Notes: generated from the letters alone by a model not told the origin. A stretch of 64,000 bases of DNA from Bacteroidota bacterium (GCA_025963715.1 JAOQAG010000008.1:211907-275906), one strand, 5' to 3'. Shown: positions 43,222 to 52,692, counted from the stretch's first letter. Numbers and translations are program-made.

Positions 43222-45069
43222 TTACACAAACGATTGTAATTCGTGCAGCTTTTTGTAGGTGCCGGTCTGTTGGATCAGCTCGGAATGGGTTCCGCGCTCA
43301 ATGATCTTGCCTTTTTGCATGACAATGATCTCATCGGCATGCTGAATGGTGGATAAACGGTGCGCAATCACAATGGAAGTACGGTTTTTCATCAGTTTAT
43401 TGAGAGCATCCTGTACCAAACGCTCGCTTTCGGTATCCAGTGCGGAAGTTGCTTCATCGAGGATCAGGATCGGTGGATTTTTGAGCACTGCGCGCGCAAT
43501 GCTGATGCGCTGACGTTGTCCGCCCGACATTTTATTACCACGATCGCCGATATTGGTTTGGTAACCAAATGGCATTTGTGTAATAAACTCGTGTGCATTG
43601 GCAATTTTTGCCGCTTCCATCACTTGTGCTTCGGTAACGTTATCGATGCCGAAGGCAATGTTGTTGTATACGGTATCGTTGAACAAAATGGATTCCTGCG
43701 TTACAATTCCCATCAGGGCACGCAAATCTTTCAGGCGTGTATTTTTGATGGGGATGCCATCGATGGAAATTTCGCCTTTGGTGGTATCGTAAAAGCGTGG
43801 AAGCATGTCGGCCATGGTGGTTTTTCCGGAACCGGATTGTCCCACAAGCGCAATTGTTTTTCCTTTTTGGATCTTGAGGTTGATATCGTCCAGCACCCAG
43901 CCTACTTCTCCTTCGCGGTAAGCAAAAGAAACGTTTTTATATTCAATCTCTTTTTCGAAGTTGGGAATTTCGGTTGGGTTTTCCGCATCCCGGATGTTTA
44001 CTTCGGCATCTAAAATCTTATTAATGCGTTCGGCGGAAGCCAGGCCTTTTTGAACGTTGTAATACGCCTGTGTGAATGATTGTACAGGTGGCAGCAATTG
44101 GGCGAAAACCAATAAATAAAAAATAAGGCTTGACCCGTTAACGCTTGAATCTGCGCCAAGAACAAGCTTTCCGCCAAAATACAGCACGATCACCAAAACG
44201 CTGACTCCTAAAAATTCGCTGATGGGTGAAGCCAGGTCGACCTTGCGCTGAATTTTGAGTGAAACACCGGCATAATCGCTGTTTACTTTCTGAAAGCGGT
44301 CGTTGGAATGTTTTTCGGCATTAAATCCTTTGATGATGCGCAAACCGCCCAGTGTTTCTTCCATTATGGAAATGAGCAATCCGATCTTTTCTTTTTGACC
44401 GGTGGAAGATTTGCGCAGGGCTTTACCGATGCGGCCGATGAGCAAACCGCTGATGGGCAGTAATACAAATGAAAACAGGGAAAGCTTCGGACTGATGGCC
44501 ACCATGGTGCCGAGGGAAATGAAAATGCTAACCGGTTCACGAAAGATCGCTTCAAGCGATTGCATGATACTCCATTCTATTTCCTGTACATCGGTGGTCA
44601 TGCGGCTCATGATATCGCCTTTGCGCTCTTCGGAATAATAAGATAAAGGCAATTTTAATACTTTATCGTACATTTTGTTGCGCATATCGCGGACTACATT
44701 GATGCGGATGGGCGCTACAAAGAACATTCCGAGGTAACGGAACAGGTTTTTCAGGAATACATTGACGACGACAAACAAACAGATGAGTACGAGCGCATCC
44801 AGCTTGCCGTGCTCCACGATGATTTTTGAAAGGTAATAATTGATGGTATCGTTAATGGAACCGGCGGAAAGCTTAAAGGCAGGAAGTCCTTTTTTAATGG
44901 CATCCTGGAGTTTATTGTCGTCTGCATAAAGCAATACCTGCAGGAAAGGATAGATCATGGCAATAGAAGACAATGCAAAAACAGCGGACAGGATATTGAA
45001 GATGATATTGAACACTGCAAAATTCCAGTATCCTTTCACATAGCGCAACACGCCGAAAAATTTTTTCAT
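43222..45069 (-). CDS. MsbA-like ABC exporter (fused permease and ATPase)
   Basis: The 615-residue protein has six membrane helices (residues about 15-310) followed by an ATPase domain. The nucleotide site is complete: Walker A VGQSGSGKTT, signature MSGGQRQR, Walker B ILILDEATSALD with the catalytic Glu, and H-loop IAHRLST. It should work as a homodimer, flipping lipid A-core or another lipid or drug across the inner membrane. A TATCTTTG element (minus strand, 45074-45081) lies only 4 nt from the ATG. It is divergent from rbfA. Substrate assignment is by overall similarity to MsbA only. Confidence 0.92.
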   Translation of the reverse strand: MKKFFGVLRYVKGYWNFAVFNIIFNILSAVFALSSIAMIYPFLQVLLYADDNKLQDAIKKGLPAFKLSAGSINDTINYYLSKIIVEHGKLDALVLICLFVVVNVFLKNLFRYLGMFFVAPIRINVVRDMRNKMYDKVLKLPLSYYSEERKGDIMSRMTTDVQEIEWSIMQSLEAIFREPVSIFISLGTMVAISPKLSLFSFVLLPISGLLIGRIGKALRKSSTGQKEKIGLLISIMEETLGGLRIIKGFNAEKHSNDRFQKVNSDYAGVSLKIQRKVDLASPISEFLGVSVLVIVLYFGGKLVLGADSSVNGSSLIFYLLVFAQLLPPVQSFTQAYYNVQKGLASAERINKILDAEVNIRDAENPTEIPNFEKEIEYKNVSFAYREGEVGWVLDDINLKIQKGKTIALVGQSGSGKTTMADMLPRFYDTTKGEISIDGIPIKNTRLKDLRALMGIVTQESILFNDTVYNNIAFGIDNVTEAQVMEAAKIANAHEFITQMPFGYQTNIGDRGNKMSGGQRQRISIARAVLKNPPILILDEATSALDTESERLVQDALNKLMKNRTSIVIAHRLSTIQHADEIIVMQKGKIIERGTHSELIQQTGTYKKLHELQSFV

Positions 45070-45138
45070 GCGGCAAAGATAGTGTTTGTAGGCTTTAATT
45101 TGCTAATTTTGCTGTTCTTAATTAATGTTAAAACAAGA

Positions 45139-45477
45139 ATGGATTCACAACGTCAGTTAAAAGTATCACGGTTATTACAAAAGGAATTGGGCGAGATTTT
45201 TCAACGCGAAACACGCCCGCTTTTTGGCAATGCGCTTATTACGGTAACGCAGGTGCGTGTGAGCCCCGACCTGAGTGTTGCAAAGGTGTATGTAAGCTTG
45301 TTCAACGTGCCGGATACAGCAGCTTTGCTGGCATCTATCAAAGTAAACACAAAAGAGATCCGGACACGGTTATCCGACCGGGTAAAAAAGCAGGTAAGGA
45401 TCATCCCGAATCTGAGCTTTTTCCTGGATGATTCACTGGATTATGCGATGCGGATTGAAGAATTATTGAAAAAGTGA
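45139..45477 (+). CDS. rbfA: Ribosome-binding factor A
   Basis: RbfA helps mature the 30S subunit, acting on the 16S rRNA 5' end. The 112-residue protein is short but complete: RQLKVSRLLQKELGEIFQR, VTQVRVSPDLSVAKVYVSLF, VRIIPNLSFFLDDSLDYAMR. The ATG at 45139 was chosen because the longer frame adds hydrophobic residues unlike the family, and a TAATTTTG element lies at 45104-45111. The LolC/E-like permease gene follows, a neighbour pair I believe recurs in Bacteroidetes. Confidence 0.95.
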   Translation: MDSQRQLKVSRLLQKELGEIFQRETRPLFGNALITVTQVRVSPDLSVAKVYVSLFNVPDTAALLASIKVNTKEIRTRLSDRVKKQVRIIPNLSFFLDDSLDYAMRIEELLKK

Positions 45478-45713
45478 TTTTTCGATTACTAATTACTTAT
45501 TTCTGATGTGCAGATTTGCTGTGTGGAGATACTATTGAAAAACACATTATTTGATTATATAAATTTTACACACCCCTAACCCCTCTCAAGAGGGGAATTG
45601 ATCCTGCACAATTTTGTACTTAGTTTAACAAACACAGATTCGTAAATTTGTATTAATTAGTAATTTGTAATAACACACATTTCGTAAATTCGTATTAATT
45701 CGTTATCCGTACC
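45478..45713. repeat. Intergenic repeat cluster before the permease gene
   Basis: ACACCCCTAACCCCTCTCAA begins at 45570 (palindrome through 45597). It is followed by GATCCTGCACA and an AACAAACACAGATTCGTAAA-type AT-rich tail, the same combination as at 29.3 and 29.4 kb. CTGATGTGCAGATTTGCTGTG at 45502-45522 matches a related string near 27930. Confidence 0.7.
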
Positions 45714-46916
45714 TTGAACTTCCCTTTCTTCATAGCAAAACGTTACCTGGTTTCGAAAAAATCGAACAATGCCATCAATATTATTTCGGCCATTTCGGTG
45801 GGCGGCATCTGCATTGGAACCATGGCGCTGGTAATCGTGCTCTCGGCATTTAACGGCTTATCTTCCCTGGTACAATCGCTTTACAATTCTTTTGATCCGG
45901 ATCTCGAGATCAGCATCAAACAGGGAAAAACATTTGATCCTTCCACTCCTGAATTTGCCGAATTGAGAAAAGTGAAAGGCATTGCGTATTACGCCGAAGT
46001 GGTGGAAGGAAATGCTTTATTAAAATACAACGACAAACAATGCATTGCCACTATAAAAGGCGTAACCAGCGATTTTGAAAAAATGAGTGGTTTTGATACG
46101 CTGGTACGCGAAGGGAATTTTAATGTGGCGGGCAATAAAATGGTGATCGGAAAAGGGATTGCTTATATTTTGCAAACGGGCCCGAACGACCACTTTTCTC
46201 CTGTTTCGGTATATGCTCCCAAACGTGGAAATGTTAATACACTAAACCCGGAAGACGGGCTGAATGAATTAAAGGTGTATGTTTCCGGCGCATTTTCCAT
46301 CAGTGATGAATTTGACAGTAAATACGCGATCATGAACATTGCCAAAGCGCGCGAATTACTGGATTATACAACGGAGGTAACGAAAATTGAGATTGGGCTG
46401 GAAAAAGGCGCGAATGTAGCAGAAGTACAATCGGAGCTGAAAAAAATTGCGGGCGACAAATATGAAATAAAAAACAGGGAAGAACAAAATGCCTTGTTGT
46501 ATAAAACATTTAAAGCAGAAAAATTATGGACCTTCATCATCCTGGTTTTTATCCTGATCATTGCCACGTTCAACGTGATCGGATCACTGACGATGCTGAT
46601 CATTGAAAAGAAAAAAGATATTGTGATCCTGCACAATATGGGTGCGGGCATTACGCTGATCCGCAGGATCTTTTTAATGGAAGGTATTCTCATCACGGTA
46701 ATCGGTGCTGCATCGGGATTATTCCTTGGGGCATTGGTTTGCTGGCTGCAGCAGAAATTTTCTTTTGTAAAATTTACGCAGGGTTATGTGGTGGATGCTT
46801 ACCCGGTTGCTTTTAACACGATGGATTTTGTGATGATCACGGTTTCGGTATTACTGATCGGATTTTTTGCGGCCTGGTACCCGGTGAGAATTTTCACGAA
46901 GAAACATCTTATATAG
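45714..46916 (+). CDS. LolC/LolE-like ABC permease (FtsX domain)
   Basis: The 400-residue inner-membrane protein has the lipoprotein-releasing permease layout: one N-terminal membrane helix (AISVGGICIGTMALVIVLSAF), a large periplasmic domain, then three C-terminal helices (FIILVFILIIATFNVIGSLTM, GILITVIGAASGLFLGALV, FVMITVSVLLIGFFAAWYPV) of the FtsX type. N-terminal FIAKRYLVSKKSNNAINIIS is typical of LolC/E. It starts with TTG at 45714. It probably pairs with a LolD ATPase encoded elsewhere, to release lipoproteins towards the outer membrane. MacB-type function is less likely from the N-terminus. Confidence 0.88.
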   Translation: MNFPFFIAKRYLVSKKSNNAINIISAISVGGICIGTMALVIVLSAFNGLSSLVQSLYNSFDPDLEISIKQGKTFDPSTPEFAELRKVKGIAYYAEVVEGNALLKYNDKQCIATIKGVTSDFEKMSGFDTLVREGNFNVAGNKMVIGKGIAYILQTGPNDHFSPVSVYAPKRGNVNTLNPEDGLNELKVYVSGAFSISDEFDSKYAIMNIAKARELLDYTTEVTKIEIGLEKGANVAEVQSELKKIAGDKYEIKNREEQNALLYKTFKAEKLWTFIILVFILIIATFNVIGSLTMLIIEKKKDIVILHNMGAGITLIRRIFLMEGILITVIGAASGLFLGALVCWLQQKFSFVKFTQGYVVDAYPVAFNTMDFVMITVSVLLIGFFAAWYPVRIFTKKHLI

Positions 46917-47091
46917 TACAGATAACGAACAGGAACGAAATTACGAATCTGTGTAAAAAACAAGTTCAACGTTTAAAGTTCAAAATTCAAAGTTTGCTAA
47001 GCGCAGATGTCGGATTTAATTTCCGCTGCATACAAATGACAAACAGTAACGAATGTGTGAACCTCTCTTTAATCTATAAAAACATTGCGAA

Positions 47092-47123
47092 CTCTGCGCC
47101 TTCTTTGCGCTCTTTGCGGTTAA
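47092..47123 (+). repeat. Dispersed repeat copy (TTTGCGGTTAA family)
   Basis: CTCTGCGCCTTCTTTGCGCT followed by CTTTGCGGTTAA matches, in reverse orientation, the copy at 29206-29237. It lies just beyond the HPP-gene stop. Confidence 0.65.
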
Positions 47124-47127
47124 AAAC

Positions 47128-47718
47128 CTACTCTACCCTATTAAACAATTTCTGCAAAAATTTGCTTTTCGGTTTTTTATAGGGATAAAAACGATCGCGC
47201 GGAATATTGTTGAAGATGAGCGCAATTACCAGTAAAATCAACACTCCTGTGAGCACCGGCGAAAGCACATAAATAAATCCAAGCGCTTTTATCTTTTCCG
47301 AACCGATGTTGGCGATCAATGCTGTAGCGCCTCCGGGAGGGTGAACAGTTTTGGTAACCTGCATTGCTACAATGGCAGTGGATACAGCTAATGCGGACGA
47401 CAGCCACACTTCGCCGGGAATTAATTTATGAACGGCAACACCTACAATGGCGCTGATCACATGTCCGCCCACCAGGTTGCGCGGCTGCGCCAGCGGGCTA
47501 TTGGTGGCACCGTATACCAATACAGCCGAGGCACCGAAAGAGCCAATTAAAAATAAATTATCGTTGAGGGTAAAATATTTTGAGCTGATAAAACCGATGA
47601 TCCCGATGCCGAAAAATCCACCGAGAAAAGTCCAGAGCATGTCCGTTTTATCAATAATGGTTTCACGATAAACCACGTAACGGGCAATGCGGATATTTCG
47701 TTTGATCTTATCTTTCAT
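47128..47718 (-). CDS. HPP-family membrane protein
   Basis: The 196-residue protein has four to five hydrophobic helices and the HPP motif, VHPPGGATALIA, that names the family, with PRNLVGGH before it. Some HPP proteins have been linked to nitrite transport in plastids and cyanobacteria; the substrate here is unknown. It starts 5 nt after the dusB stop on the same strand, so it is translated from the same mRNA. Confidence 0.85.
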   Translation of the reverse strand: MKDKIKRNIRIARYVVYRETIIDKTDMLWTFLGGFFGIGIIGFISSKYFTLNDNLFLIGSFGASAVLVYGATNSPLAQPRNLVGGHVISAIVGVAVHKLIPGEVWLSSALAVSTAIVAMQVTKTVHPPGGATALIANIGSEKIKALGFIYVLSPVLTGVLILLVIALIFNNIPRDRFYPYKKPKSKFLQKLFNRVE

Positions 47719-47723
47719 GAAAT

Positions 47724-48716
47724 TTAAGCAATTTCCATTTCGGAATATTTTTGCTGCACTTCGTCGAGGATGCTGATGATCTCTTCGTATGAATACGTAG
47801 TAACCAGTTTAAGACGGTAATCTTTAAAGTGCGACAAACCTTTAAAGTAGTTGGTATAGTGCCTGCGCATTTCCACAATACCGGCATGATTGCTTTTCCA
47901 TTTCATTGAAAAATCCAGGTGTTCTTTACACACATTCACCCTGTCGGCGATGGTAGGCGGCGGAAGATGTTGCCCTGTTTTCAAAAAATGTTTGATCTCG
48001 TTGAAGATCCATGGATAACCGATACTGGCGCGACCGATCATCACACCGTCCACACCATAACGATCCTTCATAAGCTTTGCTTTTTCGGGCGAATCCACAT
48101 CACCGTTCCCAAAGATCGGGATTTTGATACGCGGATTATTTTTGATCGCACCGATGAGTGTCCAGTCAGCTTCGCCTTTATACATTTGTGAGCGCGTACG
48201 CCCGTGGATGCTCAGTGCTGCAATTCCTATATCCTGCAGGCGTTCCGCTACTTCCATTACATTTTTGGTATTATCGTCCCAGCCCAGGCGGGTTTTCACG
48301 GTCACCGGCCGATGCGCAATTTTCACGATCTCGGAAGTCATCTGCACCATTTTGGGAATATCCTGCAACAATGCAGCACCAGCGCCTTTACAGGCAACTT
48401 GTTTTACCGGGCAACCGTAATTAATATCGATCAGATCGGGATTTGCATGATCGGCAATAATGCCTGCTTCCCTCATGGAATCTATATCGGAGCCAAACAG
48501 CTGAATGCCGATGGGGCGTTCGTATTCAAAAATATCAAGCTTTTGAACGCTTTTGGCAGCATCGCGGATCAGTCCTTCCGATGAAATAAATTCGGTATAC
48601 ATAAGGTCGGACCCGTTTTTTTTACAAACCGCACGAAAAGGTGGATCACTCACATCCTCCATGGGTGCAAGCAATAAGGGAAAATCGCCCAGCTCTATAT
48701 TACCAATTTTGACCAT
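47724..48716 (-). CDS. dusB: tRNA-dihydrouridine synthase
   Basis: Dus enzymes reduce specific tRNA uridines to dihydrouridine with FMN and NADPH. The 330-residue TIM-barrel protein has LLAPMEDVSDPPFRAV, IDINYGCPVKQVACKGAGAAL with the catalytic cysteine, VTVKTRLGWDD, LSIHGRTRSQMYKG and IFGNGDVDSPEKA. The C-terminal helical domain is complete. DusB fits best among the bacterial groups. A TAATTTTG element lies only 4 nt before the ATG (minus strand, 48721-48728), suggesting a leaderless message. The HPP gene follows 5 nt downstream. Confidence 0.95.
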   Translation of the reverse strand: MVKIGNIELGDFPLLLAPMEDVSDPPFRAVCKKNGSDLMYTEFISSEGLIRDAAKSVQKLDIFEYERPIGIQLFGSDIDSMREAGIIADHANPDLIDINYGCPVKQVACKGAGAALLQDIPKMVQMTSEIVKIAHRPVTVKTRLGWDDNTKNVMEVAERLQDIGIAALSIHGRTRSQMYKGEADWTLIGAIKNNPRIKIPIFGNGDVDSPEKAKLMKDRYGVDGVMIGRASIGYPWIFNEIKHFLKTGQHLPPPTIADRVNVCKEHLDFSMKWKSNHAGIVEMRRHYTNYFKGLSHFKDYRLKLVTTYSYEEIISILDEVQQKYSEMEIA

Positions 48717-49035
48717 GCTGCAAAATTACCAAAAAATCGGATACCCCCGCTCATGAATGGAATTAATGGGTATAAACACGTAAAAGATCGGCAGCCTAAG
48801 CATTTTCCCGCTTTTACGTAATTCTGCGCAAGCCGCAGGTAAAGCATGAACTATTTTAGGTTATGTTGTAATAAAATGTTGTTGTTTTACGATGTTCATT
48901 AACAATACTGTCATCCAAGTCCGCCGCGGCGGACGGGATGACAGATCAGAAAAGTATTTCTGTTTCCATAGCAACATTATTCTACAACATAACCCTATTT
49001 TATTAATTTTAGACAAAATTCTCACAAACACACCC
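48717..49035. mobile_element. MITE-like inverted repeat element before the CPBP gene
   Basis: AGGTTATGTTGTAATAAAAT at 48858 is inverted, with small differences, at 48972-48996. In the middle, 48908-48944 holds a near-perfect palindrome: CTGTCATCC and GGATGACAG around the 16-mer GTCCGCCGCGGCGGAC. The total length is about 139 nt. No open frame lies inside, so a non-autonomous (MITE-like) origin is possible. Confidence 0.5.
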
Positions 49036-49926
49036 ATGGAAAATACTGTACAGGAACGTCATTCGTGGTTAAAGCTCACCGTTGTTTTATTATGGATCTC
49101 AGTATGGGCAGCGGCAACCGCTTTTTCAGGAAACAATGAGGTAACATTGAATTATGACGACCCTAAAACGGTTGCATTGATGTACGTTTTACAAATTGTG
49201 AGTGTGATCATTTTATTTGTTGCACCGGCAATTTTAATTGCTGTTTTCTGGACAACAACGCGCATCCGTTTCCTGGGTATTGCCACCAAACCACGCTTCG
49301 CAACGCTTATTGCTGCAGGATTTGGAATCTTATTTGCGCTTCCGCTGATCGACTGGCTGTCGGGAATAAATCAACAAATGCATTTACCATCGGCCCTGAG
49401 CGGCCTGGAAGAATGGATGAAAAGCACGGAGGCAAAGGCTGCCGGGATGACGGCTGTTTTTACAAGAGGTACCACAATAGGTTCATTGTTTTTAAATTTA
49501 TTTGTAGTTGCTTTTCTTGCAGCTTTCAGCGAAGAGCTTTTTTTCAGAGGACTTCTCCAGAAAATGGCCATTCAATGCTTTAAGAATAAACATGTGGCAG
49601 TGTGGTTCGGAGCCATTATTTTCAGCGCCTTTCACATGCAGTTTTATGGATTTTTACCGCGGATGCTGATGGGTGCTTACCTTGGTTACCTGTTTTTATG
49701 GAGCGGATCATTGTGGCCGGGAATACTAGCGCATTTTCTGAATAACGGGATTATTGTTTTTCTTACCTGGTTATCTAACCGCGGCGCCATTGCAATAGAT
49801 CCTGATAAAATAACAGGCGGACAAAATCAGCTGGCTTATGTTGCGGGAAGTGTTATACTGGTAACCGCCTGCCTGTACCTGGTGCAGCGGATAGAAAAGA
49901 AGAGATCAGGTTCATTGGTTCAGTAG
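49036..49926 (+). CDS. CPBP-family intramembrane metalloprotease
   Basis: The 296-residue membrane protein has about eight hydrophobic helices. The CPBP/CAAX-protease motifs are AFSEELFFRGLLQK (EExxxR), FSAFHMQFYGF (FxxxH) and HFLNNG (HxxxN). Such proteins cleave prenylated or signal peptides or process bacteriocins; the substrate here is unknown. The ATG at 49036 was chosen, since the upstream extension of the frame runs across the palindromic repeat. There is no immunity or bacteriocin gene nearby. Confidence 0.88.
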   Translation: MENTVQERHSWLKLTVVLLWISVWAAATAFSGNNEVTLNYDDPKTVALMYVLQIVSVIILFVAPAILIAVFWTTTRIRFLGIATKPRFATLIAAGFGILFALPLIDWLSGINQQMHLPSALSGLEEWMKSTEAKAAGMTAVFTRGTTIGSLFLNLFVVAFLAAFSEELFFRGLLQKMAIQCFKNKHVAVWFGAIIFSAFHMQFYGFLPRMLMGAYLGYLFLWSGSLWPGILAHFLNNGIIVFLTWLSNRGAIAIDPDKITGGQNQLAYVAGSVILVTACLYLVQRIEKKRSGSLVQ

Positions 49927-50088
49927 TTTATTGGTTCATTAGGGTGCGCTGTGTGAACCTGTGTAAAATTTGGTCTGTCACGCACAGTAATTATCAATTG
50001 TCCATTATCAATTCTCAATTAAACAAAAAATCTGCGCTGGCATCTTTTTCGTATGTCGTTGTATATTCATCATTTAAATTTTACGGCT

Positions 50089-50592
50089 ATGAAACACCTG
50101 TTTTTTATATTCGCTGTTGCGATCTGCATTTCGGCGAATGCACAGCAACCGATCCCGCAACGTAGCACTACACCTTTCGCTGCTGATACGACCTGGACCA
50201 CGAAAGTGATCAAATCGAAAGAGGAATGGAAAAAGATCCTGACACCGCAACAATATTATATTACGCGTGAAGAAGGAACGGAAACGCCTTATTCAAAAGG
50301 GAATTTTTCCGACAATCATGAAAAAGGAATGTATTATTGCGTGTGCTGTAACAATCCTTTATTCAGCTCCGCAACCAAATTTGATTCGGGAACCGGCTGG
50401 CCAAGCTTCTGGAAAGCATATTCCACAAAAAGTATTCAGTTAAAAACGGATACATCTCTGGGCATGGATCGTAATGAAGTTTCCTGCAAACGCTGCGGCG
50501 CTCACTTAGGTCACGTTTTTGATGACGGCCCAAAACCAACAGGATTAAGGTACTGCATGGACGGAGCGGCATTGTTGTTCAGGAAAAGCTAA
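50089..50592 (+). CDS. msrB: Exported peptide methionine-(R)-sulfoxide reductase
   Basis: MsrB reduces methionine-R-sulfoxide in damaged proteins. The protein of about 167 residues has a signal peptide ([19 protein letters not shown]), so it acts in the periplasm or as a secreted enzyme. The zinc cysteines are CVCC and CKRC, the fold motif is [11 protein letters not shown], and the catalytic cysteine is in [12 protein letters not shown]. Start at ATG 50089 gives the signal peptide without extra residues. It is followed by a long AT-rich hairpin. Its periplasmic electron donor is not encoded nearby. Confidence 0.95.
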   Translation: MKHLFFIFAVAICISANAQQPIPQRSTTPFAADTTWTTKVIKSKEEWKKILTPQQYYITREEGTETPYSKGNFSDNHEKGMYYCVCCNNPLFSSATKFDSGTGWPSFWKAYSTKSIQLKTDTSLGMDRNEVSCKRCGAHLGHVFDDGPKPTGLRYCMDGAALLFRKS

Positions 50593-50893
50593 TTTATTTT
50601 TTAGTGTTTATTATTTTTTACACTCGCTTTTATTGCGATATAAGATACACATACACGTCTGAAAATTAAAATGGAATAATTACTTTATAAATAATTATTC
50701 CATTTTAATTTTATAACGACCCTCCCATAATTCCTTCAAATAAAGGGTTACAGACGACTACTATTTTTGGTGTATTTATTTTTCAGGAAAACAAAATTTA
50801 CTTTCTTCTATTTTTTTTACATCGTGCAACTTTATGCAACATTCCATTGTCTGAATTACAAATAGAATAACCACTGCTCCATTTTTGATTTTT
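50593..50893. other. Gene-free stretch with a 21-bp perfect hairpin and a shared upstream motif
   Basis: The hairpin at 50662-50712 has perfect 21-bp arms (AAAATTAAAATGGAATAATTA) and a 9-nt loop and probably ends msrB. At 50732-50757, CCTTCAAATAAAGGGTTACA (then GACGAC) closely matches a string at 57791-57815, about the same distance upstream of another gene. Confidence 0.6.
50662..50712. terminator. AT-rich terminator of msrB
   Basis: Perfect 21-bp inverted repeat with arms AAAATTAAAATGGAATAATTA and its complement around CTTTATAAA. It ends AATTTT but has no long T-run, so it may be a weak terminator or a stabilising 3' hairpin. Confidence 0.6.
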
Positions 50894-51334
50894 ATGAATG
50901 TTATTTGCCCTGACCAGTTTGCGCTGGACATAATTGCTCTGTACGATAAAGTGAACAACCATATTGAAAACATTGCTTTTTCTGAAGCTCGAAAAAGTCG
51001 TTATTTATTTATGATCCGGTCGGAGATCCGCCACTATTGCCGGTTAAGCTGTATTAATTACAATACGCATTTCAAGCAGAAAAAAGCATTGGTGGTTCCT
51101 TCCAGCCATTTTTTATATTTCCGTTTTTTAGCACTGGCATTGGCACATCTGCCGTTAAAGGAACTGCCGGGATTCCTGGAATACCAGTTTCAGCAATACG
51201 ATGGAAACAAGCTGGCAACGAGAGAAGAATTTAAAATTTATTTAAAAGAGAAATTACAGGACGAAGTGAAAACACTTTCTTTCAGTGATACGATCATTCG
51301 TTTGCAAACAATCGCACAGTGGGTAGATGGCTGA
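50894..51334 (+). CDS. Conserved-looking small protein of unknown function
   Basis: The 146-residue protein is helical and without signal peptide: DQFALDIIALYDKVNNHIE, AFSEARKSRYLFMIRSEIRH, then FLYFRFLALALAHLPLKELP and a charged C-terminal half. No motif is recognised. It starts with ATG at 50894 (a TTG nine bases upstream would add three residues). It is a monocistronic gene flanked by hairpins and repeats. The shared sequence element 137-162 nt upstream also precedes the 57.9-kb beta-barrel gene. Confidence 0.7.
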   Translation: MNVICPDQFALDIIALYDKVNNHIENIAFSEARKSRYLFMIRSEIRHYCRLSCINYNTHFKQKKALVVPSSHFLYFRFLALALAHLPLKELPGFLEYQFQQYDGNKLATREEFKIYLKEKLQDEVKTLSFSDTIIRLQTIAQWVDG

Positions 51335-51714
51335 GTTTAAAGTTAAATTTTTGAAAGTCCGTTGCTTCGTAGCATTAGCGCCGGACTTTCAACTTTAAAC
51401 TACTGCTTTTTTGAACTACAATTTTTTTTGAACCACAAAAGATTACAAAAGGAATTTCCCCTACTGTGTATTTCAACCACATAAGGCACAAAGAAACACA
51501 TAAGGCATTGTGTGGTTTGCTGTGTGTGAAGCTGTACGCGAAACACACCCCTAACCCCTCTCAAGAGGGGAATTTGATTCTGCTGAATTAAAAATTATAG
51601 TTTTAAATATAATTATAGAATAATAATATAATCACACTGTATGCAGCATGCATTCCCCTCTTGAGAGGGGTTAGGGGTGTGTTAAAAACATAGATAATTT
51701 AAAACACTTCCTGT
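51335..51714. repeat. Repeat-only stretch with a 32-bp inverted pair
   Basis: A hairpin with an 8-nt interruption spans 51333-51401 (GAAAGTCCG / CGGACTTTC core). ACCACAAAAGATTACAAAAG begins at 51432 and ACCACATAAGGCACAAAGAA at 51477. AACACACCCCTAACCCCTCT (51542) is perfectly inverted at 51652-51683, 32-bp arms, with an AT-rich centre. No gene is present. Confidence 0.8.
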
Positions 51715-52692
51715 TTACACCATCGCTTCCTTATTGTATTTATTCCGATACTCGATCGGCGATACACCGGTGATCTTGCGAAAAACCGTGCGAAATGCTT
51801 TTGTATCGGTATAACCGACATCATCCATTACTTCATTGATATTTTTCCTGCTGCTTTCAAAACTTTTTTTGGCGGCTTCAATTTTTACACGCTGAATGTA
51901 TTCGATAACGGTGTTGCAGGTTGCTTTCTTAAAGCGGCGCTCAAAACTTCTTCTGCCAACGGAATACATATCCGCTAACTGGTCAACGGTTATTTTGTCG
52001 GCGTAATGTTTTTCAATGTATTCCTGCGCTTTTTTCACTTCGTGATCTTCATGCTCTTTCTGGCCTTTAAAAATAATAAATGCCGACTGGCTGCTTCTGC
52101 CAATATCAACGGCAAAATATTTGGAAGCATGGATCGCCACTTCCCTGTCAGTATATTTTTCTACGAGATGCAGCAATAAATTCCAGTACGACATAGCGCC
52201 ACCGCTGGAATACAAGCCGTTTTGCTCGGTGATGATGCTGCCGTCGACCAGTTGTACATCGGGGAACATTTCCCTGAACTCGTTTGCAAACAGCCAATGT
52301 GTGGAACATTGTTTTCCTTTTAACAAACCGGTGGATGCCAGTAAAAATGCACCAATGCAGAGACTTGCTACTTCCGCTCCATCTTTGTATTGTTGCGTGA
52401 TCCAGGGAATAAAATCTTTATTGAGCTTCAGGGTGTTTTTCATATCACCGCTGAGTGCGGGAATAAAAATAAGATCTGTTTTTTTTACATCACCGATAAG
52501 CACATCGGGATAAATGCTGAAGGAATCATCGTTGAGCTTTACTTCTTTTGTAAGCCCTACCAGCTGCACTTTAAATAATGGTGGCTTACCAAGCTGTTTT
52601 AAAAACTGGTTGGCCGCGGTAAACATATAGCGCGGATCGGCAATGGCAGCAAGCACTGCTTCATTGGGTACAAGAATGGATACGTGTTTCAT
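51715..52692 (-). CDS. GlxA-type transcriptional regulator (DJ-1/PfpI plus AraC domains)
   Basis: The 325-residue protein has an N-terminal DJ-1/PfpI-like domain (SILVPNEAVLAAIADPRYMF, IPALSGDM, VASLCIGAFLLASTG with a nucleophile-elbow cysteine, YSSGGAMSYWNLLLH) and a C-terminal AraC helix-turn-helix pair (ITVDQLADMYSVGRRSFERR; INEVMDDVGYTDTKAFRTVF). This fusion is typical of GlxA/FtrA regulators; the N-terminal half usually senses a ligand and is not catalytic. A TACTTTTG element lies only 4 nt before the ATG (minus strand, 52697-52704). It is divergent from a DoxX-like gene, which it may regulate. Confidence 0.9.
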   Translation of the reverse strand: MKHVSILVPNEAVLAAIADPRYMFTAANQFLKQLGKPPLFKVQLVGLTKEVKLNDDSFSIYPDVLIGDVKKTDLIFIPALSGDMKNTLKLNKDFIPWITQQYKDGAEVASLCIGAFLLASTGLLKGKQCSTHWLFANEFREMFPDVQLVDGSIITEQNGLYSSGGAMSYWNLLLHLVEKYTDREVAIHASKYFAVDIGRSSQSAFIIFKGQKEHEDHEVKKAQEYIEKHYADKITVDQLADMYSVGRRSFERRFKKATCNTVIEYIQRVKIEAAKKSFESSRKNINEVMDDVGYTDTKAFRTVFRKITGVSPIEYRNKYNKEAMV

